From positions 1-64,000 of the forward strand of contig JANSYQ010000015.1 of assembly GCA_024742305.1 (NCBI GenBank): 64,000 bases of DNA. Direction: 5' to 3'. The notes under the pieces were generated by a model. The model saw only the letters and a list, made by a program, of their open reading frames with translations. It was not told the DNA's origin and did not search any database. The DNA is from a bacterium. Lineage in GTDB: Bacteria > Bacteroidota > Bacteroidia > Flavobacteriales_D > Crocinitomicaceae. The position numbers and the translations under genes are program-made. How positions within the stretch are numbered: position 1 is the stretch's first letter; each line of letters opens with the position of its first letter. Below, piece by piece: positions 41,978 through 51,811 of the stretch.

Positions 41978-42487
41978 ATGCGCGCGTACCTCTTACTCCT
42001 TCTACTCCCTTTACTATCCCTAGCTCCATCCAAGGAAAACTTCATCAAAAACTTTCACAAAGTTGACAATCAACTCTACCGTTCTGCGCAACCTTCAAAA
42101 AAAGAGATGCAATGGGCTGAAGAAAAAGGCATTAAAACAATCATTAATCTCAGAAATGTCATTGACGACAAACATGAAATTAAAGGAACTAACCTAATCC
42201 AGGTCAGAATTCCGTTGAAGGCGAAAAAGCTCACGTATGACGACATTGTCATCACTCTTTCAGCCATAGAAGCCGCTGAGAAACCGGTTCTCATTCATTG
42301 TCTGCACGGTTCAGATCGCACAGGTTGCATGGTTGCGGCATATCAGATGTACAAAGGAATGGAGAAACAAAAGGCGATAACTCAGTTCCTTGAAGAAAAG
42401 TACGGCTACAATCGAAAACTCTTCCCAAACATTCTTGAACTATTGGAATCAATCGATGTGAATCAATTGCGCAAGGATATTCGATAA
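41978..42487 (+). CDS. Secreted dual-specificity/tyrosine phosphatase-like protein
   Basis: The 169-residue protein has a hydrophobic N-terminus (MRAYLLLLLLPLLSLAPS), probably a signal peptide. It has the Cys-x5-Arg phosphatase loop HCLHGSDRTG (Cys108, Arg114) and the substrate-positioning YRSAQPS-like motif seen in bacterial DSP and YbaK/PTP members. A general-acid Asp candidate lies in the DDI segment (88-90). The substrate (phosphoprotein, sugar or inositol phosphate) is unknown. Confidence 0.88.
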   Translation: MRAYLLLLLLPLLSLAPSKENFIKNFHKVDNQLYRSAQPSKKEMQWAEEKGIKTIINLRNVIDDKHEIKGTNLIQVRIPLKAKKLTYDDIVITLSAIEAAEKPVLIHCLHGSDRTGCMVAAYQMYKGMEKQKAITQFLEEKYGYNRKLFPNILELLESIDVNQLRKDIR

Positions 42488-42500
42488 AATGTTAAAATAC

Positions 42501-42570
42501 TTCGACCAAAGCATTAAATTGAATTATCAAATACCCATATCGTTCATTTAAAGTTTCATAGTTGGTCGAA
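42501..42570. promoter_or_regulatory. Inverted repeat upstream of the T9SS operon promoter
   Basis: TTCGACCAA (42501-42509) and TTGGTCGAA (42562-42570) are perfect 9-bp inverted copies with 52 nt between them. They end just upstream of the predicted -7 box (42577-42584). This could be a looping operator or an AT-rich stem. Confidence 0.4.
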
Positions 42571-42576
42571 AAGACA

Positions 42577-42584
42577 TAAATTTG
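42577..42584 (+). promoter_or_regulatory. -7 box of the T9SS cargo operon
   Basis: TAAATTTG matches TAnnTTTG; the leader to the ATG at 42643 is about 55 nt. Confidence 0.5.
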
Positions 42585-42642
42585 CAGCCTAACTAACTGG
42601 TGAATTGTCAAACAATAGCCAATTGCCTAAAAGACACTACTT

Positions 42643-45600
42643 ATGATGGCCCTATTCAGGAGTCTACTACTTATCGGGGTGACCTTACTCTCAGGAAATG
42701 TATTTTCCCAGCAAGACACTATTTTTTGGTTTGCCGCACCAGAAGTTTCAGCTTCCGCAGGAGATACCCCAATCTTCCTTAGATTCATGACCTACGGAAA
42801 TGCAGCAGACGTAACGGTTTCGCTTCCAGCAAATGGAGGGTTTACGCCAATTACAGTAAGCATTCCAGCGAACTCCGTAGATAGCGTTAACCTTACTTCT
42901 TTTTTGGCTCAAATCGAAAGCCCCGCAGGAGATGTTGTCTCTAATAACGGGATTCGAGTGGTAGCAACCGAGGAGATCAGTGCGTTCTACGAATTGAAAA
43001 ACGCAACCAATAAAGAACTGTTTTCATTAAAAGGAAACAAAGGTTTAGGCGATAACTTCTATACACCATTTCAACGATTTTGGGACAATGGATCAACGAC
43101 ACCCGCCTCCTTTTCTTCCATTGATATCGTTGCGACAGAGAATAATACAACGGTATTGATTACACCTAGAACCGCAATCATAGGACATGCTCAAGACGTC
43201 ACGTATTCCGTAGTATTAAATCAAGGGGAAACGTACAGTGCGCGGGACATGAACGTGTCAGCGGCATCCAGCTTGGCAGGCTCCATCGTCTCCTCCGACA
43301 AGCCAATTTCTGTAACTGTGTTCAGTGGAGCTTTAACAAACGGTGGGTGTACAAGCACTATGGGAGATCAAATTACCCCGGAAGATTTCACAGGACGCAA
43401 CTTTATTGTGCAAGGAGCGACAGGAGGAAATGATCGTATCTATATTTTGGGAACTCAAAATGGAACCAATATTACCGTTGAAAACTCTACTACCACCAAT
43501 GCTACTATCAGCTGGGGAGAAACGTTTGAGCTTGCTACAACGGACGCCATCAACTACATCAGTACCAACAAGCCAGTGTATGTTTGGCACACAACTGGAT
43601 ATGGATGCGAATTGAGCGGTGCGCAAGTTCCTAATTTATTGTGTGCAGGAAAATACAGTAGTGCATTCACGCGCACAACCACGGACTCCATTGGACTGGT
43701 AATATACACAAGAACCGGGTTCGAAGGTCAATTTGCTTTGAACGGAAACGGAGCGTTGATTCCATCTGCTGCGTTCAATCCGGTTCCGGGAACGGCGGGA
43801 GCATACCAAGCAGCTGTAATTTATTACAACACAAGCGATGTACCTGTTAATTCATACAACGAGGTAACCAATACCGGAGATATCTTCGGAATGGCCGTAA
43901 TCGCTGGAAATGACGGAAATGGGAGCGGCTACGCTTATCTCTCAGAATTTACTTCGTATCCGTTTATTGAAGCCGGACTCAATGATACCGTATGTGCCAA
44001 TACCACCTTCCCAATTAACGGAAGTATTGGTGGCGGTGACGTAACTGGCGTTTGGAGCACTAGTGGATTTGGAACCTTCAGCTCTGCCACTAATGTTCTA
44101 AATAACGTATACGTGCCAAGTGCATTGGATACACTCATATCGCCTATCAATGTCATACTTACAACCACAGGTTCTTGCCCTGTTTTGAAAGACACCATTG
44201 TACTTGAAGTGGAAACCGCACCAATCGTTAGTGCTTCAGCTGATCAATCACTTTGTGAGAACAACGCTATTGCAACATTGGCAGGTTCAATTCAAGGAGG
44301 CGCAACGACCGGATATTGGAGTACGAATGGAACAGGCTCTTTCCTTCCCGACAGTTCTGCTTTGGATGCACAATATGTCCCTTCAGCGACTGATATAAAC
44401 AACGGAGGTGTGGAACTTGTGCTCATTTCAACCAACGTAGGCTCTTGTATTCCAGAATCGGATACGATGAACATTACCTACACGCAAGGACCAACAGTGG
44501 ATGCAGGACCTCAAGACACCGTTTTTGTATGCGAAAATAACGCCGTGGTCAATTTGAATGGAACCGTGAGTGGAGTTACCACTACGGGGAAATGGATTTC
44601 CAGTGGAAACGGTATTTTCTCTCCAGACAACCTTGACCTCAACGGCACCTATCAACCTAGCTTTGCAGACATTTCATCAGGGGAAATTTGGATCTATTTA
44701 GAATCCACTACCAACCAAAATTGTATAGCCGTACAAGACAGTTTCCTCGTTCAATTTACACCAGCACCGACGGTAGACGCCGGAGCAGGAATCCTATCTT
44801 GTTCAAACGACGCTGCCGTTACCTTGAATGGTGTAATTGGTGGCGCAACAACAACAGGTGTTTGGACGGGTGGAAATGGAACGTTTACAGCCGATTCAAC
44901 AGACCTTAATGCTACATACACGCCAACAGCAGCAGAAGTCTCCAACGGATTCTTGTTCCTAACACTAACATCAACCAATAATCTTGGGTGTACAGCTGAA
45001 ACAGACATCGTTCAAATTGAGTTTGTTGCACCGCCTACGGCTAACTTTAGTGTAAATGATGTCTGCCTGAACGAGCAAACGATATTCACAGATTTCTCAA
45101 ACGCAGGTTTCGGAGCAATTGACACGTGGCAGTGGGATTTTGGATCGGCCGGCGCAACTTCTAACAATCAGAATGATGTGTACACGTATGCTTCGCCAGG
45201 AACCTATGATGTTGAGTTGATCGTGACATCCGTACATGGATGCTCCGACACAATCACCCAGCAAACAGAAGTATTCGACATTCCAGTTGCGGATTATACC
45301 TATACCGCCAATTGTAACAACAATCAAGTTTTGGTGCAGTTCACTGATGCTTCAACCATTTCTAACGGAACCATTAACTTTTGGTTCTATGATTTTGGAG
45401 GACAAGGAACCTCAGCCACGGCGAACCCCTTGCAACCGTTTGCGTCCAATGGAGATTTCACCGTGTTACATTATGTAGAGACAACGGACGGATGTCGGGA
45501 CTCAATTTCGCAAATCGTTAGCATTCCGCCGGCACCGATTGCGAATTTTTCATACAACACAAACAATGGGCTAAATATCGGTGCGGTATTCAACTTCATC

Positions 45601-46077
45601 AACACTTCTACGAATGCAACTTCATACGATTGGGACTTCGGTAATGGAAACACCAGTATAGATGAGGACCCGAATAATACCTACTTCGCCAACGGCAACT
45701 ATTTGGTAACATTAACCGTTGAAAACGGATTGGGCTGTACCGACAGTACTTCCGAGATCATCTCAATTAATACGGTAACCAATGAAATTAGCACCTTGAT
45801 TCCGAATGCCATTTCACCGAACGGAGACCTGCGTAACGATGTTTGGAAATTGGAATTTTTGGAACTCCTCTACCCGAACGCCCGAGTGGAAATCTTTAAC
45901 GAATGGGGACAATTGATATTTGAATCAGATGGATACGATGTTCCATGGGACGGGCGATTCAACAACGAATATGTACCAGACGGAACGTATTACTATATCA
46001 TCGACCTAAAGGACACTGATGATCCCGAAACCGATATTTTCAAAGGAGCATTGCTCGTACTAAAAGAACGAAACTAA
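42643..46077 (+). CDS. T9SS type B cargo with IgGFc-binding-like and PKD domains
   Basis: The 1144-residue secreted protein has a signal peptide (1-22), an IgGFc-binding-like N-terminal domain (about 24-435, with GGCTSTMGDQITPEDFTGR), four 85-90-residue Ig-like repeats (about 438-795, pattern DAG..C..N..V.LNG...GATTTG.W), three PKD domains (about 797-875, 879-960, 963-1045) and the type B C-terminal domain (about 1051-1144, IPNAISPNGDLRNDVW, VEIFNEWGQLIFES, YYYIIDLKD). It should be exported by T9SS and held at the surface. The PorP/SprF gene downstream shares one base with its stop (TAATG). Confidence 0.93.
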   Translation: MMALFRSLLLIGVTLLSGNVFSQQDTIFWFAAPEVSASAGDTPIFLRFMTYGNAADVTVSLPANGGFTPITVSIPANSVDSVNLTSFLAQIESPAGDVVSNNGIRVVATEEISAFYELKNATNKELFSLKGNKGLGDNFYTPFQRFWDNGSTTPASFSSIDIVATENNTTVLITPRTAIIGHAQDVTYSVVLNQGETYSARDMNVSAASSLAGSIVSSDKPISVTVFSGALTNGGCTSTMGDQITPEDFTGRNFIVQGATGGNDRIYILGTQNGTNITVENSTTTNATISWGETFELATTDAINYISTNKPVYVWHTTGYGCELSGAQVPNLLCAGKYSSAFTRTTTDSIGLVIYTRTGFEGQFALNGNGALIPSAAFNPVPGTAGAYQAAVIYYNTSDVPVNSYNEVTNTGDIFGMAVIAGNDGNGSGYAYLSEFTSYPFIEAGLNDTVCANTTFPINGSIGGGDVTGVWSTSGFGTFSSATNVLNNVYVPSALDTLISPINVILTTTGSCPVLKDTIVLEVETAPIVSASADQSLCENNAIATLAGSIQGGATTGYWSTNGTGSFLPDSSALDAQYVPSATDINNGGVELVLISTNVGSCIPESDTMNITYTQGPTVDAGPQDTVFVCENNAVVNLNGTVSGVTTTGKWISSGNGIFSPDNLDLNGTYQPSFADISSGEIWIYLESTTNQNCIAVQDSFLVQFTPAPTVDAGAGILSCSNDAAVTLNGVIGGATTTGVWTGGNGTFTADSTDLNATYTPTAAEVSNGFLFLTLTSTNNLGCTAETDIVQIEFVAPPTANFSVNDVCLNEQTIFTDFSNAGFGAIDTWQWDFGSAGATSNNQNDVYTYASPGTYDVELIVTSVHGCSDTITQQTEVFDIPVADYTYTANCNNNQVLVQFTDASTISNGTINFWFYDFGGQGTSATANPLQPFASNGDFTVLHYVETTDGCRDSISQIVSIPPAPIANFSYNTNNGLNIGAVFNFINTSTNATSYDWDFGNGNTSIDEDPNNTYFANGNYLVTLTVENGLGCTDSTSEIISINTVTNEISTLIPNAISPNGDLRNDVWKLEFLELLYPNARVEIFNEWGQLIFESDGYDVPWDGRFNNEYVPDGTYYYIIDLKDTDDPETDIFKGALLVLKERN

Positions 46078-47066
46078 TGAAGTCGAACTACTTACTTATA
46101 TTATTCGCCGTCGGCTTCTCCTTTATTGGATGGAGTCAACAGCTTGCAGGATACTCGAATTTCTTGATGAACGATTATTACTTCAACCCGGCAATTGCAG
46201 GAAGTGAAGAAACACACGAGGCCAATATTTCCTACAGAAATCAATGGGTTGGATTTAACGGGGCTCCCACACTAATTATGGGGAACTTTATGGGATCGTA
46301 TAAAAATGAAGGCAAGGTCGGATACGGAGCGTCCGTAATTTCGGAACGAAAAGGAATTACGGGAAATACTACCGTTTATGTGAATTACGCCTATCATTTT
46401 AAACTTTCGGAAAACCTCAAATTAGGATTGGGTGTTCAACCCGGATACATGCAGCACCGTGTGCGTTTGTATGATGCAATTATCGCTGATGCCGGAGATG
46501 ACGTGCTCACTGGAACCATTTACTCGGCCAATGCTATCGATGTAAATGCCGGATTCAACCTACACTCGCCAAAGTTTTTCTTGATGGGATCTTTTCAGCG
46601 CCTGTTGGGAAGACAAATTCAGTTCACCAGCTACAACACAAACCTAGATTTTCACTACAACACGATCGCTGGGTACAACTTTAACTGGAAGAACGAGAAG
46701 AAAAAGGACAATCAAATTCAACCGAGTATCATGGTGCGATATGTACGTCCATTGCCAGTACAATACACAGCAATGTTGCGCTATACATTCGACGACAAAT
46801 ACTGGGCAGGATTGCTGTATCGATCCGATGACGCTGTTGGAATTGCCGCAGGTATGCGCATCAAAGAGCGCGTCAATGTCGGCTATAGTTTTGATTACAC
46901 ACTCTCCAAACTGAGCAATTATCAGGTTGGATCACATGAAGTTATGCTATCCTTTGTGCTCACCAAAAGAAAGCAGTCGCTAGACGACGAAGACGATGAA
47001 TTGAACAAAAGTATCCTTGAAGAAATTCAAAAGGATATTGATGAGCGCGAAAACGAAAAGAAATAA
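46077..47066 (+). CDS. PorP/SprF family T9SS outer-membrane protein
   Basis: The 329-residue protein has a signal peptide (MKSNYLLILFAVGFSFIGWSQ), the family opening QLAGYSNFLMNDYYFNPAIAGS and a beta-barrel mature part. SprF is needed to secrete SprB in Flavobacterium, and PorP/SprF proteins in general partner type B cargo. Here it directly follows such a cargo gene with TAATG coupling. The C-terminus ends in a charged tail (DDEDDELNK...). Confidence 0.94.
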   Translation: MKSNYLLILFAVGFSFIGWSQQLAGYSNFLMNDYYFNPAIAGSEETHEANISYRNQWVGFNGAPTLIMGNFMGSYKNEGKVGYGASVISERKGITGNTTVYVNYAYHFKLSENLKLGLGVQPGYMQHRVRLYDAIIADAGDDVLTGTIYSANAIDVNAGFNLHSPKFFLMGSFQRLLGRQIQFTSYNTNLDFHYNTIAGYNFNWKNEKKKDNQIQPSIMVRYVRPLPVQYTAMLRYTFDDKYWAGLLYRSDDAVGIAAGMRIKERVNVGYSFDYTLSKLSNYQVGSHEVMLSFVLTKRKQSLDDEDDELNKSILEEIQKDIDERENEKK

Positions 47067-47078
47067 AAGAAAGTAGCT

Positions 47079-50000
47079 ATGAAACGAATGAAATACGTCC
47101 TACTGCTTTTCATGTTAGCCAAAATGGCGTTTACCAATGTCCAAGCACAAGTAGATACCGTTTTTTGGTTTGCAGCACCATGGGTAACACCAGATCACGA
47201 TAACAACGTACAGATGGCGTTCCGAATCTCTACGCTCGGAGCTCCAGCAACGGTTCGCATTCAAATGCCAACGGCAACTTACGATACTACTTTTGTGGTT
47301 CCGGCAAGTAGCTTGGTTTCTGTAGATCTTAATCATTTGGTGAACGATTTAGAAAGTGCACCGGCTGATGCCATTCTAACCTCAGGATTCAAAATAACCT
47401 CGGACGAGTTTATCACCGTGGTCTACGACTTCATTTCCGATCTTGTGACCATAACACCATCAAGCCCCAACAATCCCGAGACGTATTCCCTCAAAGGGCA
47501 AAACGGAATGGGAACCGAATTCGTAACGCCGTTCCAAACCTTATGGAACAACCGAGACTTAAATAACGACAGAAATGGAGACGGTGTCGTAACCGATCCC
47601 CGACAATTTTTCTCCGTCGTAGCAACGGAAGACAATACCACTTTATGGATTACTCCAAAATGTGATGTTGTAGGACACCCGGCAAACGTTACTTACTCGG
47701 TTACACTGCCTCTTGCCGGAAATGTTTATACCTGCGAGAACGTCGTCATGACAACGAGCAACCCAGGCAGTAGTTTGAGCGGGTCAATCGTTGTTTCAGA
47801 CAAACCAGTTTCGGTTACCATTAATGACGATTCCGTAAATCCTTCCGGCGGTGGAGGTTGCTTCGACTTAATGGGAGATCAAATCGTACCCACGGACGTA
47901 ATTGGAACCGATTACATTGTCAATATTGGCTTTTTGAATGCTGGCTCGAACGAATCCATATTCATTATTCCAGCCGAAAACTTTACCAACATCACCATTG
48001 ATGATGGAACTGTGACCAACACCTTGGCAAATCAAGGGGAAACAGTTCAATATTCCATCACGCAACCACTGACTTCCATCAGTACAGACAAGCCTGTTTA
48101 TTTGGTGCACATGTCAGGGTACGGTTGTGAATTAGGTCTAGCGATCCTGCCTCCACTAAACTGTGCGGGATCGGATGAAGTTTCTTTCTCTCGAAACAAT
48201 GATCAACAGTTCTTATTAAACCTATTGTGCGCTGCCGGCGATGAAACTTCTTTCACACTCACAGGACCAGGAACAGGAACGATCAACCCTGCATCCTTTA
48301 ATCCAGTTCCCGGAACCGGAGGTGCTTGGGTAGGAGCACAAATTGATTTTAGTACCACAGAAATTCCAAGTGGAACGCAGAATACCATTTCCAACTCTGC
48401 AGGATTCTTCTCCATGGGGGTAATCAACGGAGGTCCCACAACAGGATGTCTCTATCATTACATGTCTTCATTCCAACGAAAAGTAATTACGAGAGGCGGA
48501 AACGACACCACGCTTTGTAGTGCCGAAAATCAAGTTCAGTTGAACGGAAATGTTTCTGGTGGAACAACAACGGGAATTTGGACAGTATTGGACGGTACAG
48601 GAACACTGAATACGCCAACAAACTTAGTAACTACATACGATCCAAGCCCCGGGGATTACACACAAGGGTTTGTCACCTTTGTTTTGACTTCAACAGGAAA
48701 CTGTGAGCCTAAGTCGGATACAATGCAAGTGACCTACGTGCAATCGCCTGATGCTGATGCCGGACCGGATGATTCTTACTGTAAAAACAACGTTGGAGCC
48801 ATTCCGATTAGTGCCAGTGTACAATTCGCCTCTGGAGGAAGCTGGTCAGGCGGAACTGGTGGTGCTTTTGGAAACTCCGGAAGTCTCAGTACAACCTACA
48901 CACCTTCTCCAACAGAATTGGCGGCAGACAGCGTTGAGTTGTATTTTACCTCAGCGGGAAGTTTGTTCGCTTGTCCCGATTATCAGGATACGATGGTCAT
49001 TTACTTTACCGATCCTCCAGCAGTTAGTGCCGGTGCCGATTTGGTATTGTGCTCTAGCGAAACAGAAATCAACTTAGCTGGATCTATTACGGGAGCCACA
49101 ACATCGGGAACTTGGACCACCTCCGGTTTTGGAGCCTTCTCTCCTACCGCAGATAATCCAGTAACGGACTACCTAATCAGTGCTTCGGATGTTTCCACTG
49201 GAAATATCTTACTCACTCTTACGAGTACCAACAACGGAAATTGTTTGGCGGAGCAAGACAGTATTCAAGTGAACTTTATTGATGAACCAGTGGTGACAAT
49301 CACTTCTAACGACTCGGTTTGTTCCAACTTGAACCTGATGGATCTTACGGGTACTATTTCTGCTGGATTCAGTCCAAACTGGACAACTACCGGGTTTGGT
49401 TCGATTGTGAATCCAACATCCATTAACACACAATACAACATTGCGACAGTAGATACAGCACTTGGGTACGTAGATGTATTTTTATCATCCGTTCCGGGAA
49501 TTTGTCCAGCTGTGACAGATTCCATTCGCGTATTCTTTATTGACCCGCCACAAGCAGTTGCCGGACCCGATCAAGAATTCTGTAGCAATGAAGTGGTTGC
49601 TTTGAATGGTGCTGTGAATGGGGTAATTAACACGGGAACTTGGTCATCAAGTGGTACTGGAAACTTCTCACCGAGTCCAAACTTTGTTATTACAAATTAT
49701 TATCCATCGGCGGGAGACATTGGTAATGGAAGTGTCACGCTTACCTTAACCGCTGCGAGTGCGCTTGGTTGTCCAGCTGATTTCGATGCCGTTGTGGTTA
49801 CTTTCAAAGATATTCCAACGGCCAATTTCTCCGTAACGGAAGAGTGTGAAGGTGATAACACGGCCTTTACGGATTTGTCTACGGTGAATTCAGGAACGAT
49901 CAATTCTTGGCAGTGGAACTTCGGTTCGGGAGGAACATCCTCGGTTCAAAATCCAATTCACACGTACAATGGCTCGGGTAACTATAATGCTACCTTAATT

Positions 50001-50816
50001 GCTGGATCAGACAACAACTGTTACGATACAATCACCATTCCAGTGACGGTAAATCCGGTTCCTGTGGCCAACTTTAACCCAACTGTGGCTTGTGAGAACT
50101 TACCCATTACGTTCTCTGATTTATCGTTCATTTCAAGCGGTTCCATTAACTCTTGGTATTACGACTTTGGACCTGACTTCAGTACGGACCAAAATCCAAC
50201 GTATACGTTCAATGCACCGGGATTGCAACAAGTAACCTTAACGGTAACTTCGGACCTTGGTTGTGTGGATGACACGACCATGCAAATGACAATTAACCCT
50301 GCTCCTGATGCAGATTTCAACTACGCTCCAAATCCAGCATTGGTACTGGAAAATGTAGACTTCTTGGATATCTCTACAGGAATTGGAATCAACCAATGGT
50401 TCTGGGATTTCGGTGATGGTGAGGCAGATAATATTCAAAATCCAACGCATGCCTACAATGAAGGCGGCGATTACACCATTTATCTCATTGTAACGGACGC
50501 CAACGGTTGCGTGGACACAACATCCAAAGACATCACCGTAGCACTACCACCAGTGGTTCCTTCCGGTTTTACACCGAATGGAGATAATGAAAATGATGTA
50601 TTCTTAATTCGTGGAGGTCCGTTCAAAGATGTCGACTTCCGAGTATACAACAATTGGGGAGAACTAATTTTCCAATCCTTTGATGCAAACGAAGGTTGGG
50701 ACGGAACATTCAACAATCAACCTGCACCATTGGGCGTGTACACGTGGACATTTACTGTCACGATGACGAACAACGCAGTAATAAAACAATCGGGTGATGT
50801 CACCCTCATACGTTAG
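47079..50816 (+). CDS. T9SS type B cargo, second paralogue with IgGFc-binding-like and PKD domains
   Basis: The 1245-residue secreted protein has a signal peptide (1-24), an IgGFc-binding-like domain (about 26-465), five Ig-like repeats (starting near 472, 556, 646, 736 and 823), three PKD domains (near 912, 994 and 1075) and a type B C-terminal domain (about 1159-1245, VPSGFTPNGDNENDVF, FRVYNNWGELIFQS). It has the same plan as the cargo at 42643 with one more repeat, so the two arose by duplication. Repeats are diverged, unlike those at the left window edge. Confidence 0.93.
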   Translation: MKRMKYVLLLFMLAKMAFTNVQAQVDTVFWFAAPWVTPDHDNNVQMAFRISTLGAPATVRIQMPTATYDTTFVVPASSLVSVDLNHLVNDLESAPADAILTSGFKITSDEFITVVYDFISDLVTITPSSPNNPETYSLKGQNGMGTEFVTPFQTLWNNRDLNNDRNGDGVVTDPRQFFSVVATEDNTTLWITPKCDVVGHPANVTYSVTLPLAGNVYTCENVVMTTSNPGSSLSGSIVVSDKPVSVTINDDSVNPSGGGGCFDLMGDQIVPTDVIGTDYIVNIGFLNAGSNESIFIIPAENFTNITIDDGTVTNTLANQGETVQYSITQPLTSISTDKPVYLVHMSGYGCELGLAILPPLNCAGSDEVSFSRNNDQQFLLNLLCAAGDETSFTLTGPGTGTINPASFNPVPGTGGAWVGAQIDFSTTEIPSGTQNTISNSAGFFSMGVINGGPTTGCLYHYMSSFQRKVITRGGNDTTLCSAENQVQLNGNVSGGTTTGIWTVLDGTGTLNTPTNLVTTYDPSPGDYTQGFVTFVLTSTGNCEPKSDTMQVTYVQSPDADAGPDDSYCKNNVGAIPISASVQFASGGSWSGGTGGAFGNSGSLSTTYTPSPTELAADSVELYFTSAGSLFACPDYQDTMVIYFTDPPAVSAGADLVLCSSETEINLAGSITGATTSGTWTTSGFGAFSPTADNPVTDYLISASDVSTGNILLTLTSTNNGNCLAEQDSIQVNFIDEPVVTITSNDSVCSNLNLMDLTGTISAGFSPNWTTTGFGSIVNPTSINTQYNIATVDTALGYVDVFLSSVPGICPAVTDSIRVFFIDPPQAVAGPDQEFCSNEVVALNGAVNGVINTGTWSSSGTGNFSPSPNFVITNYYPSAGDIGNGSVTLTLTAASALGCPADFDAVVVTFKDIPTANFSVTEECEGDNTAFTDLSTVNSGTINSWQWNFGSGGTSSVQNPIHTYNGSGNYNATLIAGSDNNCYDTITIPVTVNPVPVANFNPTVACENLPITFSDLSFISSGSINSWYYDFGPDFSTDQNPTYTFNAPGLQQVTLTVTSDLGCVDDTTMQMTINPAPDADFNYAPNPALVLENVDFLDISTGIGINQWFWDFGDGEADNIQNPTHAYNEGGDYTIYLIVTDANGCVDTTSKDITVALPPVVPSGFTPNGDNENDVFLIRGGPFKDVDFRVYNNWGELIFQSFDANEGWDGTFNNQPAPLGVYTWTFTVTMTNNAVIKQSGDVTLIR

Positions 50817-50818
50817 CA

Positions 50819-51811
50819 ATGAAAAAGCGCATACTTATACTACTGATCTTGGCGTTGGGCAGCTTTCGTTCTAACGCACAAGACGCTCACCTTTCGATGT
50901 ACGATGCGGCACCATTATTCTTGAATCCTGCTATGACAGGTGTTTTTCAAGGCGATTGGCGCGTTCACGGACAGTACCGAACTCAATGGAAAGCCGTTAA
51001 TTTCAAACCTTATAACTCGGCGTTGATCAGCTTTGACAAACCGTACAAAAAGTGGGGATTTGGCGGTCAGGTTACGAATTTCCGTGCCGGAATAGGAAAC
51101 TACAACGCTTTGCAAGGGTTAGCATCCATTGCATACACCACGTCGATGGATCGAAACAAAAACCATAACATCTCTTTCGGTGTTCAGGCAGGATTGACCC
51201 AAAAAACATTGGAATATCAATTGTTGACCTTCAACAATCAATACACCACGAATAACGGAGGTGAATTCGACCCTACCATTAGTGCCAATGAGAATTTCGC
51301 AGGACAATCATTGATTACACCAGCAGTGAATGCCGGCATCCTCTACTTTTTCGCGAAGCAAGAAAGTCGTTTCAATCCATTTCTTGGAGTTTCCGCCTTC
51401 AACTTGACAGAACCACAGGAAACCTTCATGAGTTTTGATAACCGATTACCGATTCGTTATTACGGACACGTCGGGATGCGCATCAATATAACCGAGACTT
51501 TCTACGTGCTTCCAAAAGTGCTTTACATGCGGCAACGTGAGTTCCAAGAGCTAACCATAGCTGCTGATTTGGGATACTATCTAAAAGGGAGCGATATGTA
51601 TTTATTGGCTGGTGCCGTGTATCGAAATGCTGATGCCGCTATTGTTTCGGTGGGAGCCAAAATGGATCGATTCATTGCACGCATTGGTTATGACGTCAAT
51701 GTTTCGTCTCTAACTACAGCCTCTAATGGTCGCGGAGGATTTGAAATGTCCTTTACCTACATGCACTTAAAAGACCGAAAGAAAACCGATAAAATTTGTC
51801 CAAGATTATAA
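50819..51811 (+). CDS. PorP/SprF family T9SS outer-membrane protein, second copy
   Basis: The 330-residue protein has a signal peptide (MKKRILILLILALGSFRSNAQ), the opening AHLSMYDAAPLFLNPAMTGVF and a barrel with repeated aromatic strands. It starts 2 nt after the second cargo and is adjacent to the OmpA gene. Presumed partner of the cargo at 47079. Confidence 0.93.
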   Translation: MKKRILILLILALGSFRSNAQDAHLSMYDAAPLFLNPAMTGVFQGDWRVHGQYRTQWKAVNFKPYNSALISFDKPYKKWGFGGQVTNFRAGIGNYNALQGLASIAYTTSMDRNKNHNISFGVQAGLTQKTLEYQLLTFNNQYTTNNGGEFDPTISANENFAGQSLITPAVNAGILYFFAKQESRFNPFLGVSAFNLTEPQETFMSFDNRLPIRYYGHVGMRINITETFYVLPKVLYMRQREFQELTIAADLGYYLKGSDMYLLAGAVYRNADAAIVSVGAKMDRFIARIGYDVNVSSLTTASNGRGGFEMSFTYMHLKDRKKTDKICPRL

